A DNA stretch of 64,000 nt from Streptomyces sp. NRRL S-37 (GTDB lineage Bacteria; Actinomycetota; Actinomycetes; Streptomycetales; Streptomycetaceae): contig NZ_JOIZ01000012.1 of NCBI RefSeq assembly GCF_000721605.1, positions 62,001-126,000 on the forward strand, read 5' to 3'. Below the pieces are notes generated by a model that did not search any database, had not been told where the DNA came from, and saw only the letters and a program-made list of their open reading frames with translations. Position numbers and translations under genes: made by a program. Of this stretch, positions 1-8,991 are shown piece after piece. Each line of letters starts with the position of its first letter. Position 1 is the stretch's first letter.

Positions 1-75
1 ACCCATGGTCATCTGCCGTGCTGGACCCCGGAGGGGATGGGACTGTGCGCACGGGGCACGCCGTGACGTGCCGGT

Positions 76-822
76 TCAGCGTGGTTCGGGCGGGCGCTGC
101 CGCGGCATGTTGGGGCGGGCCGGCCCCTGCGGGGACGGGAAGCGGCCGTGCGGGAGGGAGCTCTCCGGGCGTCCCGCGCCCGCCACCGCCGTCTGGATGC
201 CCAGCGGCGCGCCACCCGTGCGGAACTCCACCATCCAGTCGGCCGTCTCGACCCGCACCAGCTCGGTGACGTCCTCCGAGAACCGCCGCAGCACCGACAG
301 GCACCGCTCGGCCGCCTCGCTCGCCGTGCCGTCCGCCGGACCGAGCACCTCGCGCACGCACTCCGACGCCCAGTCGAACTGGAACGCCTGCAACCGTCGC
401 TGTACGGCCTGCGCGGTCGCCACGTCCCGCATCCAGCCGGACGTCATCCCGAAGAACCGGTCCCCGGCCACACAGGCCACCCCGAGCAGCAGCGCGAGAT
501 AACCCCAGGGCGCGGACCCGTCGGCCACCCCGGTCAGGTCGAGCAGCGGCAGCGCGGCCCCGGTCAGCGCGCCCACGGCCGTCCCGGCCCGCAGCGCCCA
601 CGCGCACCGCCGCTTCCACACCCGGTCCGCGAGGTACCAGGTGGCGGTGTCCAGCGCGCCGCGCTCCACCCACCGGTACAGCTCGTCCAGCCGGGCCGCC
701 GGCTCGCCCCAGTCCCCGAGCGGGAACTCCCGCCCCTCCAGGTCGTCCGGCCGGGACCCGGCCGCCCCTTCGCCCCACCCGTCCTGAGGCCGACCCTCGG
801 GCTGCATCTCCGGCTGACCCAC
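76..822 (-). CDS. SLATT-domain two-TM membrane protein
   Basis: A 248-aa protein from a GTG start (VGQPEMQPEG). Residues about 45-170 carry the layout I associate with SLATT proteins: a charged amphipathic segment (LDELYRWVERGALDTATWYL), two hydrophobic helices (around WALRAGTAVGALTGAALPLL and YLALLLGVACVAGDRFF), then a long soluble helix with FDWASECVREVL. SLATT proteins are predicted membrane effectors or sensors in nucleotide-signalling conflict systems. Here no SMODS or SLOG partner is seen and the neighbour is the divergent ybaB-recR block, so a housekeeping role is equally likely. The Pro/Arg-rich tail after about residue 215 looks disordered. Family call is from memory of the pattern. 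Confidence 0.75.
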   Translation of the reverse strand: MGQPEMQPEGRPQDGWGEGAAGSRPDDLEGREFPLGDWGEPAARLDELYRWVERGALDTATWYLADRVWKRRCAWALRAGTAVGALTGAALPLLDLTGVADGSAPWGYLALLLGVACVAGDRFFGMTSGWMRDVATAQAVQRRLQAFQFDWASECVREVLGPADGTASEAAERCLSVLRRFSEDVTELVRVETADWMVEFRTGGAPLGIQTAVAGAGRPESSLPHGRFPSPQGPARPNMPRQRPPEPR

Positions 823-1099
823 CCGGTATCTCCCTACTGAACTGACCCCTGCTGATTCCGCGTAACCGTCCGTCCATGAAGTGTGACGCCAGGTGCTCGC
901 GCGCCTGACCCTTCCTACCGCCCAATGGGTGGCGGCGCCGGGGGTTCGGGCTCTTTGTCGCCCGGAAGATGGGCGTGATCAGGTATAGGGCCCCGCCGTG
1001 ACTCACTCGAAAGAGTGCTGGGGCAACGGCTCCCGCGACCACGTAGGCTCGTGCCGAACGGTAAAACCCTTACCGACGGACCGACCAAGGAGCCGAATC
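823..1099. promoter_or_regulatory. Divergent intergenic region upstream of ybaB-recR
   Basis: No gene seen. It must hold the promoters for the SLATT gene (leftward) and for ybaB-recR (rightward). A TATAGG hexamer at 984-989 could be a -10 element, but no convincing -35 lies at normal spacing. Two small hairpins follow: CACTC-GAAA-GAGTG near 1002-1015, and CGGTAA-AACCC-TTACCG at 1059-1075, ending about 12 nt before the ybaB Shine-Dalgarno AAGGAG. They may shape the ybaB leader. Confidence 0.35.
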
Positions 1100-1441
1100 G
1101 TGATCCCCGGTGGCGGCCAGCCGAACATGCAGCAGTTGCTCCAGCAGGCCCAGAAGATGCAGCAGGATCTGGCCCGGGCCCAGGAGGAGCTGGCGAGGAC
1201 CGAGGTCGACGGGCAGTCGGGAGGCGGTCTGGTGAAGGCCACCGTCACCGGCTCCGGCGAGCTGCGCGGCCTCGTGATCGATCCGAAGGCGGTGGATCCG
1301 GAGGACACCGAGACCCTCGCGGACCTGATCGTCGCGGCGGTCCAGGCGGCCAACGAGAACGCCCAGGCCCTCCAGCAGCAGAAGCTCGGCCCGCTGGCCC
1401 AGGGGCTGGGCGGCGGCGGCCTCCCCGGCCTCCCCTTCTGA
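1100..1441 (+). CDS. YbaB/EbfC family nucleoid-associated protein
   Basis: 113 aa from a GTG start, chosen because AAGGAG at 1087-1092 sits at good spacing and the protein then begins [20 protein letters not shown], the usual YbaB N-terminus. The rest follows the family: a first amphipathic helix (about 8-35), the central strand segment [20 protein letters not shown], and a C-terminal helix ([19 protein letters not shown]). YbaB/EbfC proteins form dimers that bind DNA with little sequence specificity. The gene lies directly upstream of recR, the common bacterial arrangement, and is probably co-transcribed with it. The Gly-rich tail [10 protein letters not shown] is typical of actinobacterial members. 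Confidence 0.93.
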   Translation: MIPGGGQPNMQQLLQQAQKMQQDLARAQEELARTEVDGQSGGGLVKATVTGSGELRGLVIDPKAVDPEDTETLADLIVAAVQAANENAQALQQQKLGPLAQGLGGGGLPGLPF

Positions 1442-1528
1442 CCCCTCGACCCCCTCGAACCTTTCGAAGACGGCCCGCGGGCCTCTACCGTACGTACTGA
1501 AGGAACACCAGGAAGGGACGGCAGTCCG

Positions 1529-2128
1529 TTGTACGAAGGCGTGGTCCAGGACCTCATCGACGAACTGGGGCGGCTGCCCGGCGTCGGTCCCAAGAGCGCG
1601 CAGCGGATCGCCTTCCACATCCTCCAGGCGGAACCGACGGACGTACGGCGTCTGGCGCACGCGCTGATGGAGGTCAAGGCGAAGGTCCGCTTCTGCGCGA
1701 CCTGTGGGAACGTCGCGCAGGAGGAGCAGTGCAACATCTGCCGCGACACCCGCCGCGACCCGGCTGTCATCTGCGTCGTGGAGGAGCCGAAGGACGTCGT
1801 GGCGATCGAGCGCACCCGTGAGTTCCGGGGGCGCTACCACGTCCTCGGCGGCGCGATCAGCCCCATCGACGGGGTGGGTCCGGACGACTTGCGGATACGA
1901 GAACTTCTCGCGCGGTTGGCCGACGGTACGGTCACGGAGCTGATCCTGGCCACGGACCCGAATCTGGAAGGCGAGGCCACGGCGACGTACCTCGCCCGCA
2001 TGATCAAGCCCATGGGCCTGAAGGTCACCCGCCTGGCCAGCGGCCTCCCGGTGGGTGGCGACCTGGAATACGCGGACGAGGTGACCCTCGGCCGCGCCTT
2101 CGAGGGGAGACGACTCCTAGATGTCTGA
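1529..2128 (+). CDS. recR: Recombination mediator protein RecR
   Basis: 199 aa, the standard RecR length, from a TTG start with AAGGGA at about 1512. Domains in order: N-terminal helix-hairpin-helix ([12 protein letters not shown], residues 16-27), a four-Cys zinc finger (C56, C59, C68, C71), then a Toprim domain from about 79 with [11 protein letters not shown] (141-151). RecR works with RecO and RecF to load RecA on SSB-coated single-stranded gaps. All key residues are present. It follows ybaB and overlaps the next gene by 8 nt, so the three genes are probably one operon. Confidence 0.97.
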   Translation: MYEGVVQDLIDELGRLPGVGPKSAQRIAFHILQAEPTDVRRLAHALMEVKAKVRFCATCGNVAQEEQCNICRDTRRDPAVICVVEEPKDVVAIERTREFRGRYHVLGGAISPIDGVGPDDLRIRELLARLADGTVTELILATDPNLEGEATATYLARMIKPMGLKVTRLASGLPVGGDLEYADEVTLGRAFEGRRLLDV

Positions 2129-2780
2129 CGCCACGCTGCACGCGACGCACCAGAACCCCGACGACTTCGCCGTCCAGATCGCCGACCAGATCGAGAGCTT
2201 CCTGGTCGCCGTCACGGAGGTCGCGAAGGGCGACGAGCCGGACTCGGCGGTCCCCTTCCTCCTCCTGGAGGTCTCCCAGCTCCTCCTGGCCGGCGGCCGT
2301 CTGGGCGCGCACGAGGACATCGTCCCCGAGGAGCGCTACGAGCCCGACATGGGTCCGGAGGCCGACGTGGACGAGCTCCGTGAGAACCTCGCCTGCATGC
2401 TGGAGCCGGTCGACGTCTACTCGGAGGTCTTCGACCCCTACGAGCCCCGCAAGGCCCCGGTCCCGGCCCGTATCTCCGACGATCTCACCGACGTCATCAC
2501 CGACCTCCGCCACGGCATGGCCCACTACAAGGCCGGCCGCACCACGGAGGCCCTGTGGTGGTGGCAGTTCTCCTACTTCTCCAACTGGGGCACGACGGCG
2601 TCCGCGACCCTGCGCGCGTTGCAGTCGGTCGTCGCCCACGTCCGCCTGAACCAGCCCCTCGCGGAACTCGACGGCCTCGACACCGACCAGGGCATGGGCG
2701 ACGACACCCTGGAGTTCGAGGCGGGCAAGGTCATGGCCGAGGAGATCGGTACCCCGCTGGGCGTGCGACCGGGTATGTGA
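2121..2780 (+). CDS. DUF5063 domain-containing protein
   Basis: 219 aa, ATG start inside the last codons of recR (8-nt overlap), so translation is likely coupled. The sequence is acidic and helical, with [20 protein letters not shown] at the N-terminus and [35 protein letters not shown] in the second half, the pattern I associate with DUF5063. No catalytic motif or membrane segment is visible. Function is unknown. Conservation immediately after recR suggests a link to DNA metabolism, but that is only inferred from context. Confidence 0.85.
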   Translation: MSDATLHATHQNPDDFAVQIADQIESFLVAVTEVAKGDEPDSAVPFLLLEVSQLLLAGGRLGAHEDIVPEERYEPDMGPEADVDELRENLACMLEPVDVYSEVFDPYEPRKAPVPARISDDLTDVITDLRHGMAHYKAGRTTEALWWWQFSYFSNWGTTASATLRALQSVVAHVRLNQPLAELDGLDTDQGMGDDTLEFEAGKVMAEEIGTPLGVRPGM

Positions 2781-2904
2781 GGAAAAAGCGTGAGCACAGG
2801 GCAGGCGATTGTCCCTTGGATGCTCAGATGAGCGCCCAAGGGACAGTGTCGACCGGTGTGCTCTCGCTTTTCGGGATGAGTGTGTCCCTGCCGGTGTCCG
2901 CCGC

Positions 2905-3294
2905 ATGAGCGGCAGCGTGTACGTGGGCAACGCGGGCAAGGACGCGGCGCTGGACCGGGGCTGGCTCCTGGGGCACTTCAAGGACGCCGGAGACCCCCGC
3001 CACAGCGAGGCGGTGGAGATCAAGTGGGGCGTCCACCCGCGTGGCGACGAGCGGGCGCGGTGGGTGGAAGGTGAGGAGCGCACCGCTCTCCTGGTCCTCA
3101 TCAGCGGCCGTTTCCGGGTCGAACTCCCCGGCCGTAGCGTCCTTCTGGAGAAGCAGGGCGACTACGTCGTGTGGGGACGGGGAGTCGACCACTCGTGGTG
3201 CGCGGAGGAGGAGTCGGTGGTACTGACCGTCCGGTGGCCGTCCGTACCCGGATATGCGGTGGCGGAGGACGCGGAGGACGGGGAGACCCGATGA
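2905..3294 (+). CDS. Small cupin-like protein (often mislabelled signal peptidase I)
   Basis: 129 aa from ATG 2905 (MSGSVYVGNAGKD). Upstream in-frame starts exist (TTG 2809, ATG 2827) but would add sequence unlike the rest. The core reads as a short single-domain cupin: HSEAVEIKWGVHPRGDERARW, ALLVLISGRFRVELPG, then VVWGRGVDHSWCAEEESVVLTVRWPS. Two His residues and a Glu/Asp are placed where a cupin could bind a metal or small ligand. I recall Streptomyces homologues annotated as signal peptidase I, but no Ser-Lys dyad or membrane anchor is visible. Its stop overlaps the next tiny reading frame (ATGA). Confidence 0.7.
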   Translation: MSGSVYVGNAGKDAALDRGWLLGHFKDAGDPRHSEAVEIKWGVHPRGDERARWVEGEERTALLVLISGRFRVELPGRSVLLEKQGDYVVWGRGVDHSWCAEEESVVLTVRWPSVPGYAVAEDAEDGETR

Positions 3295-3368
3295 GCCGGT
3301 ACAGCGGTTGGACAGACGTCAAGAACCGGATCCGGGAGAGCCGGCCCGGGGTCCCCGACGCCGAGTGA
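3291..3368 (+). CDS. Possible 25-aa small protein or truncated HTH remnant
   Basis: A 25-codon frame begins at ATGA, overlapping the cupin stop, and encodes MSRYSGWTDVKNRIRESRPG followed by VPDAE and a stop. The 4-nt overlap argues for translational coupling. The opening (W-x-x-V-K-x-R-I-R-E-x-x-P) resembles the first helix of small XRE-type antitoxins, so it may be what remains of one after truncation. It may also be a chance frame: nothing beyond position and overlap supports expression. Confidence 0.3.
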   Translation: MSRYSGWTDVKNRIRESRPGVPDAE

Positions 3369-3767
3369 GGAGCGGCGCCTGCGTCGAGGTCGCCCGCTGC
3401 GGCGCCGTCCACGTCCGCGACTCCAGGACCGCCCCCTCGGGCCCCGCACCCGGTATCGCCGCGCCCCGTATCGCCGCACCCGCCTGGGCGGCGTTCATTT
3501 CCGCAGGTCGGCCCGGAGCTTGATTCCCGGGACCCGAGCTCTTCCCCCGGGTTTTCCTGGTTTTCTATTTGGTTGAAATACCCAACCAACCAGGTCTGAA
3601 CGTGAGTTGAGCCGGCGTACCTCGTGAGAGTGACGTTCCGTGATCGGCTTGCGTCGCTGCGTGAAAGCGTCCTGGGTTCGCGGCAAACGACCAGCGAATG
3701 AGTCGGCCCCGGCGGTGCACCAACACCGGTCCGAGGCCTGACCGACGCATCGAATCGAGACCCTTCG
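3369..3767. other. Non-coding stretch with a low-GC patch
   Basis: No gene is supported here on either strand. From about 3540 to 3720 base composition drops clearly below the surroundings. It includes the hairpin TTGGTTG...CAACCAA at about 3573-3594. Together with the chimeric relic that follows, this looks like a scar of past insertion and deletion. Confidence 0.4.
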
Positions 3768-4073
3768 ATGGTGGCTTACGTCAACCTTGGCCCCGCCCTC
3801 CCCTCCCCGTCCCACCCCATGGCCAATACGGGGTACGGAAAGCGCCCCGCAGGTGACGAAGACCCGCACGCCGACCCGGACTTCACACACCTGCTCCCGC
3901 GTGACGCCGAGATCGCCGTCTTCGTCGACCACCTCGAAGAGGGGCACGCGATGGGCCACAAGGCCATCGCCGCCGCGCAGCAGGTGAACAAGCCGTTCGG
4001 TGCCGTGATCGACCTCCCCGACCCCGTGAACATCACCCTCGACACCGAACCCCTCAAGGACCTCGCCGACTGA
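3768..4073 (+). pseudogene. Chimeric relic: HTH-regulator N-terminus joined to Uma2-like C-terminus
   Basis: A 101-codon frame. Residues 1-70 (MVAYVNLGPALPSPSHPMAN, then HADPDFTHLLPRDAEIAVF and AMGHKAIAA) match my memory of the N-terminus of a Streptomyces helix-turn-helix protein of more than 200 aa, ending where its helix-turn-helix should start. The last 28 residues (KPFGAVIDLPDPVNITLDT, then EPLKDLAD) instead look like the C-terminal tail of Uma2-family endonucleases (V-x-L-P-x-P-x-x-x-x-L-D-T). The simplest reading is a deletion that joined two accessory genes in frame near 3985. Neither part would be functional by itself. The exact junction needs alignment to intact homologues. Confidence 0.55.
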
Positions 4074-4268
4074 GTCCGTGTGTGACGCGGGTCGCTTTTC
4101 CGAGTGGTCTGCGGCGGGATGGGGCATGAGCCCCCTGCACGGGCGCCGGGGAGTCTCACCATGCGATATCGCGGAGGGGTTTTTCGGGCGCTCGATAGAC
4201 TGAGCCGACCGCAGCGCACACCCATGTGGGCGGACTGTGGAAAACGACGGACTGAGCGAGGAGCGCAC

Positions 4269-5546
4269 GTGGGCCTTGTCGTGCAGAAGTACGGAGGCTC
4301 CTCCGTAGCCGATGCCGAGGGCATCAAGCGCGTCGCCAAGAGGATCGTGGAAGCCAAGAAGAACGGCCACCAGGTGGTCGCCGTGGTTTCCGCGATGGGC
4401 GACACGACGGACGAGCTGATCGATCTCGCCGAGCAGGTTTCCCCGATCCCTGCCGGGCGCGAGCTCGACATGCTGCTGACCGCCGGAGAGCGGATCTCCA
4501 TGGCCCTGCTGGCCATGGCGATCAAAAACCTGGGCCACAACGCCCAGAGCTTCACCGGCAGCCAGGCGGGTGTCATCACCGACTCGGTCCACAACAAAGC
4601 CCGCATCATCGATGTCACGCCGGGCCGGATCAAGGCCTCGGTGGACGAGGGCAACATCGCCATCGTCGCCGGTTTCCAGGGCGTCAGCCAGGACACCAAG
4701 GACATCACCACGCTCGGCCGCGGCGGCTCCGACACCACCGCCGTCGCCCTCGCCGCCGCGCTCGAAGCCGAGGTGTGCGAGATCTACACGGACGTCGACG
4801 GTGTGTTCACCGCCGACCCGCGCGTGGTGAAGAAGGCCCGGAAGATCGACTGGATCGCGTTCGAGGACATGCTCGAACTCGCGGCCTCCGGTTCCAAGGT
4901 GCTGCTCCACCGCTGCGTGGAGTACGCCCGCCGGTACGACATCCCGATCCACGTCCGCTCGTCCTTCAGCGGACTGCAGGGCACGTGGGTCAGCAGTGAG
5001 CCGATGAAGCAAGGGGACAAGCAGGTGGAGCAGGCTCTCATCTCCGGTGTCGCGCACGACACCTCCGAGGCCAAGGTCACGGTCGTCGGCGTGCCGGACA
5101 AGCCCGGCGAGGCCGCCTCGATCTTCCGCACGATCGCCGATGCCGAGATCAACATCGACATGGTCGTGCAGAACGTGTCCGCCGCGTCCACGGGCCTGAC
5201 GGACATCTCCTTCACCCTGCCGAAGACCGAGGGCCGCAAGGCCATCGACGCGCTGGAGAAGAACAAGGGCACCATCGGCTTCGCCTCCCTGCGCTACGAC
5301 GACCAGATCGGCAAGATCTCCCTGGTCGGCGCGGGGATGAAGACCAACCCGGGTGTCACCGCCGACTTCTTCACCGCGCTCAGCGACGCCGGTGTGAACA
5401 TCGAACTCATCTCGACCTCCGAGATCCGCATCTCGGTCGTCACCCGCAAGGACGACGTGCCCGAGGCCGTCCGTGCCGTGCACTCCGCCTTCGGCCTGGA
5501 CTCCGACAGCGACGAGGCCGTGGTCTACGGAGGCACCGGCCGCTGA
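4269..5546 (+). CDS. ask: Aspartate kinase (aspartokinase)
   Basis: 425 aa from GTG 4269, chosen because GAGGAG (4258-4263) precedes it and the protein then opens [20 protein letters not shown]. It phosphorylates L-aspartate with ATP, the first step to Lys, Thr, Met and diaminopimelate. Visible features: KYGGSS (residues 7-12), the nucleotide/aspartate site segment [19 protein letters not shown] (about 153-171) with [15 protein letters not shown], and two C-terminal ACT domains (about 265-425) that bind feedback inhibitors. The stop overlaps the asd start by 1 nt (TGATG), giving the classic ask-asd operon. A second, internal start is proposed separately. Confidence 0.97.
   Translation: MGLVVQKYGGSSVADAEGIKRVAKRIVEAKKNGHQVVAVVSAMGDTTDELIDLAEQVSPIPAGRELDMLLTAGERISMALLAMAIKNLGHNAQSFTGSQAGVITDSVHNKARIIDVTPGRIKASVDEGNIAIVAGFQGVSQDTKDITTLGRGGSDTTAVALAAALEAEVCEIYTDVDGVFTADPRVVKKARKIDWIAFEDMLELAASGSKVLLHRCVEYARRYDIPIHVRSSFSGLQGTWVSSEPMKQGDKQVEQALISGVAHDTSEAKVTVVGVPDKPGEAASIFRTIADAEINIDMVVQNVSAASTGLTDISFTLPKTEGRKAIDALEKNKGTIGFASLRYDDQIGKISLVGAGMKTNPGVTADFFTALSDAGVNIELISTSEIRISVVTRKDDVPEAVRAVHSAFGLDSDSDEAVVYGGTGR
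5011..5027 (+). promoter_or_regulatory. Internal Shine-Dalgarno and GTG start for aspartokinase beta subunit
   Basis: AAGGGGA at 5011-5017 is followed after 7 nt by an in-frame GTG at 5025 (codon 253). Translation from it would give a 173-residue polypeptide ([15 protein letters not shown]...) comprising just the two ACT domains. Corynebacterium lysC is known to make an alpha2-beta2 enzyme from exactly such an in-frame start, with a beta chain of about this length and a similar first sequence. That this GTG is used here is inferred. Confidence 0.6.
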
Positions 5547-6619
5547 TGGCCAGGACCGAGGGACCCGGACGTTCCGGGCGGCCGACGCTCGCGGTCGTGG
5601 GAGCGACCGGGGCCGTCGGCACGGTCATGCTCCAGATCCTGTCCCAGCGGGCGGACGTCTGGGGTGAGATCAGGCTCATCGCCTCCCCGCGCTCGGCCGG
5701 TCGCAAGCTGGCCGTGCGCGGCGAAGAGGTCGAGGTCGTGGCGCTCACCGAGGAGGCCTTCGACGGGGTCGACGTCGCGATGTTCGACGTCCCCGACGAG
5801 GTCGCCGAGCGGTGGGCGCCCGTCGCCGCCGCGCGGGGCGCGGTGGTGGTCGACAACTCGGGCGCGTTCCGGATGGACCCGGACGTGCCGCTCGTCGTCC
5901 CCGAGGTCAACCCGCACGCCGTGCGGAGGCGTCCGCGCGGGATCGTCGCCAACCCGAACTGCACCACCCTGTCGATGATCGTCGCACTGGGCGCGCTGCA
6001 CGCCGAGTTCGGGCTGCGCGAGCTGGTGGTCTCCTCGTACCAGGCGGTCAGCGGCGCCGGACACGCGGGCGTGCGCACCCTGCGCGAACAGCTCTCCCTG
6101 GTGGCCGGTACGGAGCTGGGGACCCACCCCGGTGACGTACGGCGGGCCGTGGGGGACAACACCGGGCCGTTCCCGGAGCCGGTCGCGCTGAACGTCGTAC
6201 CGTGGGCCGGGTCCCTGCGCGAGGACGGCTGGTCCTCGGAGGAGATGAAGGTCCGGGACGAATCCCGCAAGATCCTCGGCCTGCCCTCCCTGCCCGTGGC
6301 GGTCACCTGCGTACGCGTCCCGGTGGTCACCACGCACTCCCTCACCGTGCACGCCCGCTTCGAGGGCGAGGTCACCGTCGACAAGGCACGCGAGATCCTC
6401 GCCACGGCGCCCGGAGTGGTCCTGTTCGACAACCCGGCCGCGGGGGAGTTCCCCACCCCCGCCGACGTCGTCGGCACCGATCCGACCTGGGTCGGGCGGG
6501 TACGGCGGGCCCTGGACGACCCCACCGCGCTGGAGCTCTTCGTCTGCGGGGACAACCTGCGCAAGGGAGCGGCGCTGAACACCGCTCAGATCGCCGAACT
6601 CGTAGCGGTTGAACGGTGA
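5546..6619 (+). CDS. asd: Aspartate-semialdehyde dehydrogenase
   Basis: 357 aa, start ATG sharing one base with the ask stop. It reduces aspartyl phosphate to aspartate semialdehyde with NADPH. The Rossmann loop is [13 protein letters not shown] (residues 17-29), the catalytic cysteine is C139 in [11 protein letters not shown], and the active-site Gln lies in [10 protein letters not shown] (about 163-172). VDNSGAFRM (102-110) is also a family signature. Length and motifs fit the bacterial enzyme fully. It is translationally coupled to aspartokinase, which keeps the two consecutive steps in balance. Confidence 0.97.
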   Translation: MARTEGPGRSGRPTLAVVGATGAVGTVMLQILSQRADVWGEIRLIASPRSAGRKLAVRGEEVEVVALTEEAFDGVDVAMFDVPDEVAERWAPVAAARGAVVVDNSGAFRMDPDVPLVVPEVNPHAVRRRPRGIVANPNCTTLSMIVALGALHAEFGLRELVVSSYQAVSGAGHAGVRTLREQLSLVAGTELGTHPGDVRRAVGDNTGPFPEPVALNVVPWAGSLREDGWSSEEMKVRDESRKILGLPSLPVAVTCVRVPVVTTHSLTVHARFEGEVTVDKAREILATAPGVVLFDNPAAGEFPTPADVVGTDPTWVGRVRRALDDPTALELFVCGDNLRKGAALNTAQIAELVAVER

Positions 6620-7041
6620 AAAGTTCTGGATCGCACAGGAATCATTTGTAGGATCTGTGTAAGTCTTGTGAGCCGGTTTCCCGGTCGGACCACCCTCTTG
6701 ATCAGGCCGTTCCGGCGGCAGAGGATTGCACGAGGTCCGTACGAGTCTTGTACGAGGATTCACCTCCCCGTTCTCCGCAACCGCGCGGAGGGCGGGGAGC
6801 GTCTTTGCGGTCACCCCTACCGGGGGCGTGGGGGCGCTGCTCTCCGGACGTGGGGACGTCCGGAACCGGGCGTGGGGACGCCCGTTCACATGGGACACAG
6901 GGGAAGAGCGGGACGCATGAGGGCATGTGAGGTGCTGTCGGTGGTGCTGCCTGACGCGGGCGGGCGGCCGGCCACACCGGCCGCCGCAAAAGTGACGCCC
7001 GGCACGTACAACCCTTACGAGGGGAAGCGTGTCCAACTGGC
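6620..7041. other. Long intergenic region with twin GGGG-loop hairpins
   Basis: No convincing gene. Two adjacent hairpins share the same loop: CCGGACGT-GGGG-ACGTCCGG at 6844-6863 and GGGCGT-GGGG-ACGCCC at 6868-6883. They lie about 160 nt before the sigma factor start and could be protein-binding or RNA structures in its leader. The segment just after asd (6620-6670) is noticeably AT-richer than its surroundings and may hold the promoter. Confidence 0.4.
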
Positions 7042-7716
7042 GTGGCTGAGGTACTCGACTTCACAGCGCCGCGCGGCACGGCCCTGCGGCCGCCCCGCCA
7101 GGCTCGCCGACCCCGCATGCCCGGCGCGTCCGGCGGCGGCATGCCGGTGATCGCGCCCATGCCCGCAGCACGCCCCGCCCGCATACCAGGTCAGCGTGAC
7201 GGCACCGACGACGTCGTGGCGGCCGGCACCACCGTCGACCATCTCACCGAGACCTACCGCGCGCACTACCGCTCGCTGCTGGGTCTCGCGGCACTCCTCC
7301 TCGACGACACCGCCTCCTGCGAGGACGTCGTGCAGGAGGCGTTCATCCGGGTCCACTCGGCCCGCAAACGCGTCCGGGACCCGGAGAAGACCCTGGCCTA
7401 CCTGCGCCAGACGGTCGTCAACCTGTCCCGTTCCGCGCTGCGCCGCCGCATCCTCGGCCTCAAGCTGCTCTCCAAGCCCATGCCCGACATGGCGAGCGCG
7501 GAGGAGGGCGCCTACGACCAGCTGGAGCGCGACTCCCTGATCAAGGCGATGAAGGGCCTCCAGCGCCGCCAGCGCGAGGTGCTGGTGCTGCGCTACTTCG
7601 CGGACATGACGGAGGCGCAGGTCGCCGAGACCCTCGGCATCTCGCTGGGCTCGGTGAAGGCGTACGGCTCACGCGGTATCGCGGCGCTGCGGCTGGCCAT
7701 GGAGGCGCCGGCATGA
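7042..7716 (+). CDS. RNA polymerase sigma-70 family factor (ECF/SigE-like)
   Basis: 224 aa from GTG 7042, with GAGGGGAAG at about 7019. After a 65-residue Pro/Arg-rich N-terminal extension come sigma region 2 (LTETYRAHYRSLLGLAALLL, then CEDVVQEAFIRVHSARKR, about 71-120) and region 4 (LQRRQREVLVLRYFADMTEAQVAETLGISLGSVKAYGSRGIAAL read as a helix-turn-helix, about 173-218). No region 3, so an ECF-type factor. It overlaps the next gene by 4 nt (ATGA), the usual sign that the partner encodes its regulator. Target promoters are unknown. Confidence 0.9.
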   Translation: MAEVLDFTAPRGTALRPPRQARRPRMPGASGGGMPVIAPMPAARPARIPGQRDGTDDVVAAGTTVDHLTETYRAHYRSLLGLAALLLDDTASCEDVVQEAFIRVHSARKRVRDPEKTLAYLRQTVVNLSRSALRRRILGLKLLSKPMPDMASAEEGAYDQLERDSLIKAMKGLQRRQREVLVLRYFADMTEAQVAETLGISLGSVKAYGSRGIAALRLAMEAPA

Positions 7717-8924
7717 GCGAGGGCAAGGACGCGCGGCACGGGGAGCGCGGGCCGGAGGGCTCGCGTCCGTCCGAGGCCGCGCGGAAGTCCGAGGGCGTGC
7801 CCGCGCCCGAGGACGTACGGGAAACCGGCGACGGGAACGAGCCGGAGCACACGCACGCTGGGAACGGAACTGTGAACGACGGCCTGGACGAACAGGGCTC
7901 CGAGGGGCTCGACGCGGACGAGCTGGCACTGCGCGCCCTGCTGCACCGGGCGGTGCGGGAGGTGGAGCCGGGCGACGGCACCCTGGACTATCTGCGCCGG
8001 GCCGTCCCCGCCCGCCGGGCCCGCAAGCGCCAGGCCCTCGTCGGCATGGCCGCCGCCGCCCTCTTCCTCGGCACCGCCGTCCCCGCCCTCGTCCACGTCT
8101 CCGGCGTCACCGGCTCCGACGCCGACCCCTCCGCCGTCGGCCACGCCGCGCAGGCGCAGGGCGGCACCGGTCAGGGCAAGGACCCGGAAGGCGGGGAGAG
8201 CACCGCGGGCGGCGCCTCGGACCGGGTCGAGGGAACCGACAAGGGCGACAAGAAGGAACAGGACGAAGGCGGCACGAGCACCGGCTCCGGCACGGGGGCG
8301 ACGGAGGGTACCGGCCCCTCGGCCGACGTCGCCGCCGGGGTGCCCGTCTGCACGGCCGCCCAGCTCGGCCCGGCGTCCGCGTCCAGCGCCGCCCCCGAGT
8401 CCACGGGCGCGGTCTACGGATCCTTCCGGGTCGTCAACGTCTCCACCGCGGCCTGTACCGTCCAGGGCGCCGGGAGCGTGACCCCGACCCCGCAGGGCGC
8501 GGCCGACGCCACCAAGGTGAGCTCGGCGCGGCACGTGGCGGGGGACGCGGCGGCCGGACTGCCCGACCCCTCCCTGGAGGTCACGGAACTGGTGCTCAAG
8601 CCGGGTGCGGCGTACGAGGTGAAGTTCGCCTGGGTGCCCTCCGAGACCTGCCCGGCTCCGGGCGACAGCACGGGCGGCGACACCGGCGGCACCGGCGGAC
8701 CCTCGCCCGACCCGACGCCGACCGGCGCCCCGGCCACGACGACCGGCGCGTCCACGGGCACGGACAGCGGCACGGCCACCCAGCTGGTCGGGGAGGACGG
8801 CACGGGGGACGGCAGTGTGGCGGTGACGTACACGGCGTCCACGGGCTCGGGCTCGGCCACCACGACGGTGAGCAACGCGTGCGCGGGCACGGTGTACTTC
8901 ACGGGGCTGCTGTCGGCGGTGTGA
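7713..8924 (+). CDS. Single-TM membrane protein, probable partner of the upstream sigma factor
   Basis: 403 aa. An acidic cytoplasmic N-terminus (1-95, including ELALRALLHRAVREVEPGDGTLDYLRRAVPARRARKRQ) precedes one membrane helix (about 109-130, VGMAAAALFLGTAVPALVHV). The outer part is low-complexity Gly/Thr/Ser with a beta-rich section (TGAVYGSFRVVNVSTAACTVQGAGSV) and a Pro/Thr-rich linker. The topology and the 4-nt overlap with the sigma gene fit an anti-sigma factor with an extracellular sensor, but the zinc HxxxCxxC signature of ZAS anti-sigma proteins is absent, so this is inference from position. Confidence 0.7.
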   Translation: MSEGKDARHGERGPEGSRPSEAARKSEGVPAPEDVRETGDGNEPEHTHAGNGTVNDGLDEQGSEGLDADELALRALLHRAVREVEPGDGTLDYLRRAVPARRARKRQALVGMAAAALFLGTAVPALVHVSGVTGSDADPSAVGHAAQAQGGTGQGKDPEGGESTAGGASDRVEGTDKGDKKEQDEGGTSTGSGTGATEGTGPSADVAAGVPVCTAAQLGPASASSAAPESTGAVYGSFRVVNVSTAACTVQGAGSVTPTPQGAADATKVSSARHVAGDAAAGLPDPSLEVTELVLKPGAAYEVKFAWVPSETCPAPGDSTGGDTGGTGGPSPDPTPTGAPATTTGASTGTDSGTATQLVGEDGTGDGSVAVTYTASTGSGSATTTVSNACAGTVYFTGLLSAV

Positions 8925-8991
8925 CGGGGACGGTTTCCGGCCCCTTGGGCCCGGGCCCCCGGGGCCGTCGCCGGACTCGGCCGCCCCGGAC

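Noticed and set aside
3495..5483. A 662-codon open frame on the minus strand opposite aspartokinase
   Set aside because: It is the antisense shadow of ask and neighbouring sequence; high GC third positions remove stops. It has no family resemblance, while the plus strand encodes unmistakable aspartokinase.
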